From Flammeovirga aprica JL-4 (GTDB lineage Bacteria; Bacteroidota; Bacteroidia; Cytophagales; Flammeovirgaceae): 45,537 nt of DNA. A program made the position numbers and the translations under genes. The stretch lies in assembly GCF_012844305.1 (NCBI RefSeq), contig NZ_JABANE010000073.1, positions 1 through 45,537 of the forward strand, in the 5' to 3' direction. The notes below the pieces were generated by a model. That model had not been told where the DNA came from. It saw only the letters and a program-made list of their open reading frames with translations, and did no database searches. Shown piece after piece: positions 27,796-36,854 of this stretch; the stretch's first letter is position 1; the number at the start of each line of letters is the position of its first letter.

Positions 27796-28308
27796 TTAAT
27801 TATTTCCATTATCCATAGCCCTTTTAATATCTTCAATGATCTTTGGAATATCCACATCAAGGTTATTCAAATCAATAAACTCAGCATGTTCTGTTTCAAT
27901 CTTATTTTTTTTGATCAGATTTAAATTAGAAGTGTGTTGGAAAAATGGGTAAAGTTTCTTCTGCAGATTACTCATATCTTCTTTCAGGATAATACCGTTG
28001 CCTTCCTCTATTATCGTGTAAGGTGCGAGTTCGGTGTTATTGACAGTTCCTGTAATAAATATAATAGGGATCGGAAGTAAGCTTTGAGAAACATATTGGA
28101 GTACATCTAGCCCGTTAAAACTATTGAGCTGATAGTCCGAAAGAATAATATCAGGTCGGAACATCTCAATAACGTTAATGGTCTCATCATAGAGCGTAGA
28201 AATTTGTATTGAAGGTTTGCTTATAATTTTTCTGATATGATATGAAATCAGCTCAGCATCAGCAATGTTATCTTCCACAATCAGTATTTTTAATGGTAAG
28301 TCAAGCAT
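27796..28308 (-). CDS. Receiver-only response regulator
   Basis: A 170-residue protein made of one receiver domain. It has acidic residues E12 and D13 (ILIVEDN), the phospho-acceptor D58 (IILSDYQL), T86 (FITGT) and K109 (ILKED), so all conserved residues are present. After about residue 120 there is a short charged tail (EHAEFIDLNNLDVDIP ...) with no DNA-binding or enzymatic output domain. It is divergently transcribed from the histidine kinase gene 321 bases away, which is the obvious cognate partner. It probably acts by protein contact, as CheY- or phosphorelay-type regulators do. Confidence 0.92.
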   Translation of the reverse strand: MLDLPLKILIVEDNIADAELISYHIRKIISKPSIQISTLYDETINVIEMFRPDIILSDYQLNSFNGLDVLQYVSQSLLPIPIIFITGTVNNTELAPYTIIEEGNGIILKEDMSNLQKKLYPFFQHTSNLNLIKKNKIETEHAEFIDLNNLDVDIPKIIEDIKRAMDNGNN

Positions 28309-28629
28309 TGGGTGTGTAATTATTGTGAAATAGTATAATGAAATAAAATTCTAAGAGCATGTTTGGAATATATATTTTAGAAGTAAAAATTCCATTTTAG
28401 GTTGTGAGGAAATGAATTTCAGAGAAAATAGTGGTGCTATAGTTGATGAAATTAATAAACTCACGTTCTGAAAGGGTGGATTTTTATAAAATAGATATTT
28501 CAAACGTACTTTAAGTAGATAAGATTAGCTTACGATGAGTAAAATAAATATAATCTTTGTAAATTATACTATCACATATCTACTTATGGTTATTTCTCAG
28601 ACGCTAAAATATAAATATTACCTTTTAAG
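28309..28629. other. Divergent control region between response regulator and histidine kinase genes
   Basis: An AT-rich 321-base gap that must hold both promoters. I found no confident promoter pair, inverted repeat or small gene in it. Confidence 0.4.
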
Positions 28630-29985
28630 ATGAAAAAATTAATATCTAATCTCATCAATATGGGAACAGGTATTGGCTATGACTTTGAAACAGAAAAAAA
28701 AATACGATTAACGAATCTATTATCATTGGTTTCTAGCCTCTTTGCCCTGTTTATGTTTATGGACTTTATGACTTCAGGACTATCTATTTATGTCTGTTTA
28801 TCAGTGTTGTCCCTCTTTTTTATTCTTATTTTCATTCCCATCCTTCATCAGAAGGAATTTAAGCTTTTTCCTCGATTATTGTACTGTGTTTATTCACTCG
28901 TCAATGTAATAATTCTCAGTGTAGTGATGGGACCTGACGTACAATCGCAGTATTTTTTATTTGCTTATTTGGGATTGCCAATGGTGATTTTTGGATATGA
29001 AATGGGGAATCTGAAGGTGGTTTTATCACTGTTGGGATTAGTCGTTTTTCTTTATCTTGAATGGCATTTCGTTAATTTTAAACCTCTTATTGAGGTGCCT
29101 GAAGAACTTGTTTATTCTCAACGGTTGATCAATAATATTATCACTATTCTGGTAGTTATTTTACTTTACTATTTTCTCAACAGGGAAAATAAAAGGTATG
29201 TTGATCAAGTAAAAGACAGTATTTTTAAAGAAGAACAAAGTAAGTCTTTAGAGTACTTTGCATATCTCTCTCATGATTTAAAAGAACCTCTTCGTTCCGT
29301 GTCTGGTTTTACCAATATCATAAAGATGGAATATCATGATGAAGAAAATAAGGAACTGAATAAGTATTTTGGCTTTATAGAAAATGGTGTTGAGAAGATG
29401 AATACTTTAATTGACTCATTATCTCAGTTAGCCACTTCAGGGAAAACTTCTGATCTGAAAAAGATAGATCTGAATTTTGTATTGGAAGAGGTGAAAATAA
29501 TGTTGAATGAAATGATTATGGACAAACAGGCGATCATTCAAGCAAAAAATCTACCCATCATACTGTGTTATACAACAGATATCAAACAAATATTCTCCAA
29601 CCTTATTTCCAATGCGATCAAGTATCAAAAGGAAGGGAATCGTCCTGTTGTAAAGATTTCATGTTTGGAGAAAAAAGACGATTGGGAGTTCTGTATTGAA
29701 GACAACGGTATTGGTATAACTGAGGGTAATCAAGAGCGGATTTTCAAGTTTTTTACAAGGTTGCATTCTGATGTGGAATATGAGGGCAGTGGTTTAGGTC
29801 TTAGTTTTTGTAAAAATTTGGTGGATAGACATTTTGGTAATATGTGGGTTGAAAGTGAAGTGGGACAAGGAAGTAAATTTTACTTTACAATTTCTAAACA
29901 GCTTAGAAAGGAAGGTGTGACAAGGGCAGAATTAGGGAATTATAAAAATATGGAGATAAGACCTAATAGAAGTGATGCAGTTTAG
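28630..29985 (+). CDS. Membrane sensor histidine kinase
   Basis: A 451-residue protein. The first ~185 residues hold about six membrane segments (near 27-48, 52-70, 80-100, 108-126, 130-148, 165-185) with short loops, so the sensor is probably membrane-embedded. HisKA follows with the H-box YLSHDLKEPLRSVSGF and H215 as phospho-acceptor. The HATPase domain has an N box (NLISNAIKYQ), G1 (EDNGIGI), an F box (IFKFFTRL) and G2 (GSGLGLSFCK). The H-box type (SHDLKEPLRSV) is that of phytochrome-like and related soluble-output kinases. No receiver domain is fused; the divergent receiver-only protein probably serves as its target. The signal it senses is not evident. Confidence 0.93.
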   Translation: MKKLISNLINMGTGIGYDFETEKKIRLTNLLSLVSSLFALFMFMDFMTSGLSIYVCLSVLSLFFILIFIPILHQKEFKLFPRLLYCVYSLVNVIILSVVMGPDVQSQYFLFAYLGLPMVIFGYEMGNLKVVLSLLGLVVFLYLEWHFVNFKPLIEVPEELVYSQRLINNIITILVVILLYYFLNRENKRYVDQVKDSIFKEEQSKSLEYFAYLSHDLKEPLRSVSGFTNIIKMEYHDEENKELNKYFGFIENGVEKMNTLIDSLSQLATSGKTSDLKKIDLNFVLEEVKIMLNEMIMDKQAIIQAKNLPIILCYTTDIKQIFSNLISNAIKYQKEGNRPVVKISCLEKKDDWEFCIEDNGIGITEGNQERIFKFFTRLHSDVEYEGSGLGLSFCKNLVDRHFGNMWVESEVGQGSKFYFTISKQLRKEGVTRAELGNYKNMEIRPNRSDAV

Positions 29986-30080
29986 ATTACACCCCTAAAA
30001 AAGAGGTTGTATTTATGTTTTCATAAAAAACTCCCCTTATATCAGTTGTTTTTTTTCATTCAGAAACTATAGTAATATAC

Positions 30081-30088
30081 TATGTTTG
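30081..30088 (+). promoter_or_regulatory. Possible Bacteroidota -7 element for the GH28 gene
   Basis: TATGTTTG matches TAnnTTTG, 86 bases upstream of the GH28 start codon. The T-rich stretch at 30046-30057 is where a -33 element would lie, but a clear TTTG is missing. Confidence 0.35.
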
Positions 30089-30174
30089 TCTTAGAAGATA
30101 ATTGTTGAAGAGAGACCGGCTTGAATATTTATTTTCTGTGAAATGAATTGAAATAAATCACTAAGATTTAATTG

Positions 30175-31584
30175 ATGAAATCTTTAAATACTACCTATTG
30201 CCTGCTATTGCTGATGGTTTTAGGCACTTTTTCGAACTCTCTACTTTTTGCTAAAGATTATTCAGTTTTGGATTATGGTGCTGTTGCTGATGGTGCGACA
30301 ATAGATACCAAAGCCGTTCAAAAGGCCATTAATACATGTAGTGAGAATGGAGGAGGAAGAGTGATTATTCCTTCAGGAAAAGTAGTGCAAATAGGTACTA
30401 TTTATCTCAAAGATCATGTCACACTTTTCATTGAAAATGGAGCTACTTTATTAGGTTCTCCCAACATTGAAGATTATACCAAAGACACACACAAAAACAG
30501 ATATAAAAATGAGCCTCATATGGACCGTTGTCTCATCTTTGCTGAAAATGCCCATTATTTCGGTATAGAAGGCAGAGGAACAATTGACGGTAATGGGCAT
30601 CCAAAAAACTTCAATAGAAAAACAGGCAGACCAATGCTGATCCGCTTTCTGAATTGCTCAAACATTCAAATGCGATCGGTACAGCTTATCAACCCTGCTG
30701 CATGGACTTCGGCTTGGATCAATTGTGAGGAAATAGTAGTAGAAGGAATACGCATCAAAAGCCGTGTAAATCACAATGGAGACGGTTTGGATTTTGATGG
30801 TTGCAGGAATGTGATGGTGTCCAATTGTTCTTTTGATACCAGCGACGATTGTATTTGCCTGCAAGCTTCTGACCCTGAAAGAAGTTGCGAAGATGTAGTG
30901 ATCAATAACTGTATTTTTGAAAGTAAATGGGCTGGAATTCGCATTGGTTTACTATCAAGAGGCGATTTTGAAAGAGTAAATGTGATGAATTGCACCTTTA
31001 AGAACATAAAGGACAGTGGCTTGAAAATTCAGATGAATGAGGGAGGAGTGATGAAGAATATGACTTTTTCCAATATGACAATGACCAACGTACCTCGTCC
31101 TATTTTTATGACTTTCTGCCAGCAAAGAGCACATGTTGATGCTCCTGAAGAATTGGCACCAATGAATTATATGGGGGATATGACTTTTGCCAATTTCCAG
31201 ATTGATAATAGCATGGTAGAGAAGAACGCTGTGATTGCAATGACGGGTTTGCCCAAGGGAATTATTAAAAACATTACGCTGAGAAATATAAATATGCACA
31301 TAGCAGGTGAAGAAATTACTGGCGAAATCGCAAAAGAAAACGTACAGGAATTGACCGTTGATGTTATGGAAGGGTGGTGGCCCGAATTCAGAAGATTAGG
31401 TGGAACTTTGCCTGCTTCAGGGATTTATCTGAGACACATGGATGGCGTATTTTTAGAGGGCATTAAATTATTTACAGACAAGAACGATAAAAGACCTCCT
31501 ATTGTGATGGATGATGTAAAGCATTTTGACATTAACCGTTGTTTTTTAAATGGAGAGAGAATAGAGTCTAAATTAGATAATTAA
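30175..31584 (+). CDS. GH28-family (polygalacturonase-like) glycoside hydrolase
   Basis: A 469-residue exported enzyme. A TTG precedes the ATG at 30175; the ATG starts the signal peptide (MKSLNTTYCLLLLMVLGTF, cut near LLFAKD). The mature part opens YSVLDYGAVADGATIDTKAVQKAIN, the standard N-terminus of GH28 right-handed beta-helix enzymes. Catalytic acids are visible: D203 in HNGDGLDFD (the family's N-T-D motif) and D224-D225 in TSDDCICLQ. The usual G-H-G motif is replaced by WAGIRIG, and the usual R-I-K by GLKIQ at about 282-286. That departure occurs in non-canonical or exo-acting branches, so the substrate may not be polygalacturonic acid. It is the first of several algal-polysaccharide genes nearby. 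A large palindrome lies downstream. Confidence 0.88.
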   Translation: MKSLNTTYCLLLLMVLGTFSNSLLFAKDYSVLDYGAVADGATIDTKAVQKAINTCSENGGGRVIIPSGKVVQIGTIYLKDHVTLFIENGATLLGSPNIEDYTKDTHKNRYKNEPHMDRCLIFAENAHYFGIEGRGTIDGNGHPKNFNRKTGRPMLIRFLNCSNIQMRSVQLINPAAWTSAWINCEEIVVEGIRIKSRVNHNGDGLDFDGCRNVMVSNCSFDTSDDCICLQASDPERSCEDVVINNCIFESKWAGIRIGLLSRGDFERVNVMNCTFKNIKDSGLKIQMNEGGVMKNMTFSNMTMTNVPRPIFMTFCQQRAHVDAPEELAPMNYMGDMTFANFQIDNSMVEKNAVIAMTGLPKGIIKNITLRNINMHIAGEEITGEIAKENVQELTVDVMEGWWPEFRRLGGTLPASGIYLRHMDGVFLEGIKLFTDKNDKRPPIVMDDVKHFDINRCFLNGERIESKLDN

Positions 31585-31607
31585 TTCATTAAGGGATTTT
31601 CTAAATA

Positions 31608-31770
31608 TAAGTACTGTGACAAAAGTAAAGGTACATTTTATCTTATCTTTTTTATCCTACTCTTCGTTAGATTTTTATCGCGTAACTAAGGCTATGCTCT
31701 GCAAATCTGCCTTGATTAGAATAAAAAATATTAAACTAAAATCATCCCTTTTCTTCTGTCACAGTACTTA
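31608..31770. repeat. 163-bp element bounded by 25-bp inverted repeats
   Basis: The 25 bases at 31608-31632 and 31746-31770 are inverted copies, with about 22 of 25 pairs and a perfect 14-bp end (taagtactgtgaca with tgtcacagtactta). The right arm is also part of the hairpin at 31745-31794, so the two structures compete. A related piece (cttctgtcctagtgcttatg) lies near 37015. Confidence 0.65.
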
Positions 31771-31800
31771 AGTAATAGGACAGAAGAAAAGGGACTTTTT
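31745..31800 (+). terminator. Long perfect hairpin with T tract downstream of GH28
   Basis: Sixteen bases at 31745-31760 (tcccttttcttctgtc) pair perfectly with 31779-31794, with an 18-base loop, and a run of five T follows at 31796-31800. It has the form of a terminator but lies 160 bases after the GH28 stop. It shares its left arm with the inverted repeat that starts at 31608. Confidence 0.7.
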
Positions 31801-31952
31801 GAATGAAGAGTTAAGAATGAAGAAAAGTTGATCAGTACTATGGTCCATGTGAACGTTGCAGTACAACATCTCTGCAACGGTTTCCGTCATAAAGATAAGC
31901 TTGTATGCCAGAACAAGAAACATTTTTCTTCATTCTTAATGCTTCATTAAAA
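31801..31952. repeat. Dispersed MITE-like repeat family B, copy 1
   Basis: The left end (gaatgaagagttaagaatga and on) and right end (tcttcattcttaatgcttcatt) are imperfect inverted repeats of about 30 bases. The core, gcagtacaacatctctgcaa at 31858-31877, resembles the inverted core of copy 3 (tgtagggatgttgtaatgca, 37550-37569). No coding potential. Confidence 0.65.
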
Positions 31953-32369
31953 ACACTCGTTTTCACTACCCTGTTTTTTCTAAAAAAGCCTTCGCACAAT
32001 TTGTAAGTTTATATAGAAAGACTTATTCTTGTGTTTGTAAACAAAACTTAATGAAGCTAACTATGAAAGAGCAAACAACTATTGCTACCCTTATTGAGGT
32101 AGTCTCATTGAACTTGTGTAAAAGCAGACTGAACATAAAGGAAGATTTAAACTTTTATTGCTGAAATAGGAGACTTTTAAAAAAACTCATAAGCTATTGA
32201 TCATGCAAAGACATCATTAATTTTTCTCATGCTACCATAGTCTATTGCAACATGTAGTATTTATCAAGAAGTATAAACTTCTCAATCTGATTATTAAAAA
32301 AAGTTAGCTAATGTCAAGAACTGCTTGATGTTATGGTAATAATTTTTTGTCAAACCCTCTTTAAATATT
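31953..32369. other. Intergenic region upstream of the LRR lipoprotein gene
   Basis: About 417 bases. A 33-codon frame from the ATG at 32063 has no recognisable feature and is probably not a gene. I found no clear promoter or operator; the leader of the LRR lipoprotein gene must lie at its right end. Confidence 0.4.
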
Positions 32370-34268
32370 ATGTTTCTAACAAAAAAACAACTATTACTAT
32401 TATCATTTTTGATAGTATCATTTTTTTCATGCCAAAATGAAGAAGAATCATCACCTACTGGAACCGCTAGTTTTAGGCTGTCCGTTCAAGATGAGAACAT
32501 CGTAAATATCGGCAGAATTCAATCTGTGTCAACTGATGATTTTGTGATAGCAATCATCGATAAAAGCAACGATCAAGAAGTGGCTTCTTATCCTCGATTT
32601 GCCGATATGCCTTCCTCTATTTCTCTTGTTCAAGGGGAATATAAGGTAACCGCTTCATCTGGTACAGAAACAGCAGCAGATTTCGACAATCCTGTGTACT
32701 ATGGTGAATCAGATTTATCCATTACAGCAGGAGAAACAAGTACTGTTTCAATTGAGTGTGTGCTTTCAAATATCAAAGTCCAAATTACGCATACTGAAGA
32801 TGCAATGACACGTTTCTCAGATGTCTATACAGAAGTAAGTACAGAAAATGGAACATTGACTTTTACGCAAGGAGAATCTCGCTTTGGATATTTTTCTGCG
32901 GATGGAGATCTTACAACGCTAACTGTCAATATCTATTATACTCAAGGTGGGGTTGAGACAACTACTACAAAAACGTATGATGCTAGTACCAATGACTACT
33001 TTGATATTATGATTAATGCCTCTTTAGATGGGGAAGCAGGTGTTGATGTTGCAGTAGGAGATGAGAACGTGATTGAAGATGAAATCTTGATCGGCGAATT
33101 CTCTGACCGAGACATTTTGATGGCCCTATATAATTCCACTGACGGAGAAAATTGGAGTCACAATTTCAATTGGGGAAGTGATGAACCATTAAATCAATGG
33201 AGTGGAATAAGTACTGATAATGGTTTTGTCACTCGCATAGATTTAAGTTACAGAAACTTATCTGGTGAAATTCCTGCTGCTTTAGGTAAGCTTACGAATT
33301 TAAGATATTTGAATTTATCTAATAATCAACTTACTGGTGGACTTCCCTCAGCATTGGGTGATCTTTCTAATTTGAAAGAGATGATTTTGTATGATAATCA
33401 ACTTACGGGTGAGATACCATCTGATTTAAGTAAGCTTTCAAAATTGGAAAACTTAGAATTATCTATAAATCAATTTACTAGTGTACCTACAGCCTTAGGT
33501 AATCTTACCAATTTGAAAGTGTTAACTTTATCGGCTAATCCATTAACTGAAGTTCCCACAACTTTAGGTAATCTTACTAACTTGGAAAGACTGAGCATGT
33601 CCAATAGTCAATTAACTATAATTACTGTTGAGATAGGTAATCTTACTAATTTGAAAAATCTGGTTTTGACAGGTACTAAAATCACTGAAATTCCTTCATC
33701 TATAGGTAATCTTACCAAATTAGAATATTTGAATTTGGAAAATAATCAGTTAGTTGATATTCCTGTTGAATTTGGTAGTTTGACTAATTTGAGATCTTTG
33801 TATATGAGAGATAATCAGCTTACTGGTGAAATTCCTGCCTCATTAGGAAATCTGACAAACCTAAAGGAGATGCTTCTGTTTAATAATAAACTTACTGGTG
33901 AAATTCCTGCTACTTTAGGTAATCTTACCAATTTAGAGATGATGGATTTATCCAATAATCAGCTTACCGGTCAAATTCCTTCAGAATTAGGAAACCTTAG
34001 CAGTTTAGAATATATGTATTTGTATAAAAATCAATTGACAGGAACAATCCCATCAGCGTTAGGTAGTTTACCCAATTTACTAGATTTGTATTTGTATGAG
34101 AATGACCTCTCTGGTGAAATTCCTTCAGAATTGGCTAATATCACCACGTTGGAATATTTGTATTTGAGATCAAATCAGCTTACAGGTCCTATACCTCAGG
34201 CTATCGTTGATGTCATCCTATCTAATGGAGGTTCATTTCTTGTTGATCCTGAAAATGTCCCTTTATAA
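32370..34268 (+). CDS. Leucine-rich-repeat lipoprotein with DUF4493-like N-terminal domain
   Basis: A 632-residue protein. The signal peptide ends in a lipobox (SFFSC, lipidated C21), and the following QNEEESS suits export to the outer membrane. Residues about 30-235 resemble DUF4493-type domains (ASFRLSV ... FVIAIIDKSNDQEVASYPRFADMPSSISLVQGEYKVTASSG), seen in Bacteroidota surface lipoproteins. An LRR cap motif (LYNSTDGENWSHNFNWGSDEPLNQWSGI) at about 250-277 leads into some 14 repeats, L-x-x-L-x-L-x-x-N-x-L-T-G-x-I-P-x-x-L-G-N-L, at about 287-612. The repeats are of the plant-like/bacterial GxIP kind, with an irregular middle block lacking the G-x-I-P step. It is probably a ligand- or surface-binding protein. 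It sits between GH28 and GH86 genes, so a glycan- or alga-binding role is plausible but unproven. Confidence 0.85.
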   Translation: MFLTKKQLLLLSFLIVSFFSCQNEEESSPTGTASFRLSVQDENIVNIGRIQSVSTDDFVIAIIDKSNDQEVASYPRFADMPSSISLVQGEYKVTASSGTETAADFDNPVYYGESDLSITAGETSTVSIECVLSNIKVQITHTEDAMTRFSDVYTEVSTENGTLTFTQGESRFGYFSADGDLTTLTVNIYYTQGGVETTTTKTYDASTNDYFDIMINASLDGEAGVDVAVGDENVIEDEILIGEFSDRDILMALYNSTDGENWSHNFNWGSDEPLNQWSGISTDNGFVTRIDLSYRNLSGEIPAALGKLTNLRYLNLSNNQLTGGLPSALGDLSNLKEMILYDNQLTGEIPSDLSKLSKLENLELSINQFTSVPTALGNLTNLKVLTLSANPLTEVPTTLGNLTNLERLSMSNSQLTIITVEIGNLTNLKNLVLTGTKITEIPSSIGNLTKLEYLNLENNQLVDIPVEFGSLTNLRSLYMRDNQLTGEIPASLGNLTNLKEMLLFNNKLTGEIPATLGNLTNLEMMDLSNNQLTGQIPSELGNLSSLEYMYLYKNQLTGTIPSALGSLPNLLDLYLYENDLSGEIPSELANITTLEYLYLRSNQLTGPIPQAIVDVILSNGGSFLVDPENVPL

Positions 34269-34276
34269 TATAATTT

Positions 34277-34444
34277 AGTTAAGAGTTAAGAGTTAAGAGT
34301 TAAGAGTTAAGAATTAAGAGGGAAGAGTTAACAAGTGTGCTTCATTAAGAAAAATGACAAATCTTGTTGGTATATAATAGTTTTAGAATTACATACTAAA
34401 GCTAATCAACACCACGAACCACCTTAACTCTTAACTCTTCCCTC
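34277..34444. repeat. Family B repeat, copy 2, with 7-bp tandem repeat arm
   Basis: The left arm is agttaag in five perfect tandem copies (34277-34311) plus a variant copy to 34318. The right arm (ccttaactcttaactcttccctc, about 34421-34444) is its reverse complement. The arms enclose about 100 AT-rich bases with no gene. The element fills the gap between the convergent LRR lipoprotein and GH86-like genes and could act as a bidirectional terminator. Confidence 0.75.
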
Positions 34445-34447
34445 AAT

Positions 34448-36643
34448 CTATTGCTTAATGATCTTTCTGCACTTTTTTCCATTTTCAGAAACGACAGAAA
34501 GAATATAGACACCATTTTTTAACCCAGAAATATCAATAGTTCTTTGATCTGATGAGATCAAAACTTCTCCAGAAAGAGAAATAATTTGGTAGTTATCCTT
34601 TGCACTTAGTCCATTGATGTGTAATAGATTATCAGTTGGAACAGGATAAACTTGTAATTCTTCATCAAGACTACCAAAGCCTAGTGGTTCGTCCACATTT
34701 CCATCATTAAAAACAGAACGTTTTACAGAAGTAGATAAATCAAATGTTTTTAGAATCATTGTCGTCACATGACCGCCAGCGTCGTTGAAATTTAGCGTGA
34801 TGTTATTGTTTTCTTTCAGTAAATCATAAGGAACAGGTACTTCAATCACACCGAAGAAACGGTCTCTGTAAGGTTGTTCGTTGCCCTTCCAATCCTTAGG
34901 GAAAGGAATAGTAGTGTCGTTTACAGTTAAAGTAGGCGAAAGTGATTTATCAAGATCACGACCTAAACCTATTTTTAAGATCGCTTCACCATGTTCTGTC
35001 TTAGTTACATTGTTGATGCTGAAGTGAATGTTTGTATTTGCTTTGATTTCCTGAAGGTAAGAAGTGGCGTAAAAATCTTGTTCTTTCTTAGTCTCATTAA
35101 TATCAAAAGTATTTGCAAAAGTATATTCCAGAATCATCGTTGCTTCAGATCCCAATGTGACCTCATCCAGGTGTTCTGTATGATTTGTAGTATCCAACTG
35201 CGTCAATAAATTCGTCTCATAGGCATGTTTTACCATGATATTTTCTACTGGATAGTTTGAAAGCTCACTGATATTCAATTGTACTTTTCTTTCTTCTTGA
35301 TCAAGGTTGCTTAGGATTAGGTATACTTTTTTACCATCAACATAGGCATCAGAAAGAAGGTCAAAATCAGTAGATTTAGTATCAATTCTTGTTCCTTTTA
35401 CATTGGCCCAAAGTTGGAAAAACTTGATAAAATCAGTGTATACATAACCAGAATGAGGTGTTTCTCCTTCTACTTCTCCAATTTCTCTCATCAATCTTGG
35501 ACCATAAGCGTTATATTCATCTTCTGCCTTATTATGAGCCCAAGAAGCTTTCGTCAATACAAAAGGAATGGCATTGATAATCTGATCTTGTCTTTTCAGA
35601 AGTTGAAGCATCATAGAAGAGAAAGAACGTACATTGTACCAATCCCTTTCTGGGTAGTAAGGACCATCACAGTCCGGGCAGAACCATCCATATTCTGAAA
35701 TAGACCAAGGTTTTACCTCGCCAAGACTAATCACACTATAATGATTAATCATATCCATGATTGCCTCAATATTGCTTCCTTTTCTTTGTTTTTCATCCAT
35801 AGTGGCAGGATCACCCACATAGTCATAAAGGTGGAAAGAGAAGAAATCCATATTTTCACCCGCTTCATCAATAAACATTCTCCAGTTATTATCCCAATGT
35901 TTGAAATTACTGCTTTCAAAGGCAGGGTGTGCTGCTGTATAACCACCAACCAACACATCAGGGTGATCTTTCTTCACACGTTGAGCCACCACATTGTGCA
36001 TTTTTGCAATTTCAAGATTGGTAGTACCATATTGATTTGCTTTTACAAAAGGCTCGTTCAATACCTCCAACATCAGTGGCTTTTGCTTTCCTGTTGTTCC
36101 GCCAGTTCCAAAATAATAAGTCAGGTAGTTGCTGTAAAAGTCAGCAACAGCCTCATAACCATCATATTCCCATGGAGTAGCATCACTACAGCATGAACTC
36201 GGTTTTGTTTTTTGTCCGTTCGGAAACATCGGCGACATTTGCCCACCTTCCATACTTGTCACAGTACGATGTTCTAGAAGATGTGCAGAAGTTTTTTTTG
36301 CATAATGATCTCTAGACTGTTTTCCTTTTTCTTGAAGATGTTGTAGATCCGGCCAGCCTTTTTTATTCGGATCTTCACGCACCTGATTGAATTCCCAAAT
36401 AATAGAACCATTGTTACGTCCTAAATAAACATCATAGTCATTTAAGAAAGAAGCCCTTTGCTCGTCGCTGTCCCATTCATTACCTATGATACTTTCATGA
36501 AAGACCATATATTTAGACCTGTCGAATTCAGCACTGTTCCCCACAATGTGCTTCATATTCAGGTTGATGTCGAGTGTGTCTTGTGCCATAGCAGTACCGC
36601 TGATGCTCAAGCCATAGAGAAGTAATAGAAGTAAGTTTTTCAT
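34448..36643 (-). CDS. GH86-like beta-agarase/porphyranase with T9SS type A sorting domain
   Basis: A 731-residue secreted enzyme with signal peptide MKNLLLLLLYGLSISGTAMAQ. The mature protein begins DINLNMKHIVGNSAEFDRSKYMVFHES and continues VYLGRNNGSIIWEFNQV, patterns of GH86 enzymes. The (beta/alpha)8 barrel spans about 25-415. The probable acid/base is E197 (LEVLNEPF) and the probable nucleophile E317 (WSISEYGW), both on expected strand ends. Beta-sandwich domains follow at about 420-640, and a type A sorting domain (VYPVPTDNLLHINGL to the end) from about 660. GH86 enzymes cut beta-1,4 bonds in agarose or porphyran, so red-algal galactan is the likely substrate. The CPDCDGP segment near 321-327, close to the nucleophile, may be a local disulfide. 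It is transcribed against its neighbours and may be controlled separately. Confidence 0.85.
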   Translation of the reverse strand: MKNLLLLLLYGLSISGTAMAQDTLDINLNMKHIVGNSAEFDRSKYMVFHESIIGNEWDSDEQRASFLNDYDVYLGRNNGSIIWEFNQVREDPNKKGWPDLQHLQEKGKQSRDHYAKKTSAHLLEHRTVTSMEGGQMSPMFPNGQKTKPSSCCSDATPWEYDGYEAVADFYSNYLTYYFGTGGTTGKQKPLMLEVLNEPFVKANQYGTTNLEIAKMHNVVAQRVKKDHPDVLVGGYTAAHPAFESSNFKHWDNNWRMFIDEAGENMDFFSFHLYDYVGDPATMDEKQRKGSNIEAIMDMINHYSVISLGEVKPWSISEYGWFCPDCDGPYYPERDWYNVRSFSSMMLQLLKRQDQIINAIPFVLTKASWAHNKAEDEYNAYGPRLMREIGEVEGETPHSGYVYTDFIKFFQLWANVKGTRIDTKSTDFDLLSDAYVDGKKVYLILSNLDQEERKVQLNISELSNYPVENIMVKHAYETNLLTQLDTTNHTEHLDEVTLGSEATMILEYTFANTFDINETKKEQDFYATSYLQEIKANTNIHFSINNVTKTEHGEAILKIGLGRDLDKSLSPTLTVNDTTIPFPKDWKGNEQPYRDRFFGVIEVPVPYDLLKENNNITLNFNDAGGHVTTMILKTFDLSTSVKRSVFNDGNVDEPLGFGSLDEELQVYPVPTDNLLHINGLSAKDNYQIISLSGEVLISSDQRTIDISGLKNGVYILSVVSENGKKCRKIIKQ

Positions 36644-36854
36644 CTCATTTATAAAATTTAATTTATCATACTTAAATAAAAAATCTGATAAACAAGGCTT
36701 TTCATAAAAACTGAAACTGTTTAAAGTCTTAAGTTGAATGCGTGAATTAATTGGACCTATACCTAAAAGTCTGAAGACTTAGACTAGCCAATGTTTTTTG
36801 TGAAGCCCTGATCTGATAAGAGAAGTAAGTACTAGGATGAAAGTAACGGGGTGT

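Noticed and set aside
32063..32164. 33-codon ORF starting MKEQTTIATLIEVV
   Set aside because: It has no family pattern and no neighbouring support; open frames of this length are expected by chance in this DNA.
35741..36196. 151-residue plus-strand ORF inside the GH86-like gene
   Set aside because: It is fully antisense to a well-supported enzyme gene that contains both catalytic glutamate motifs.
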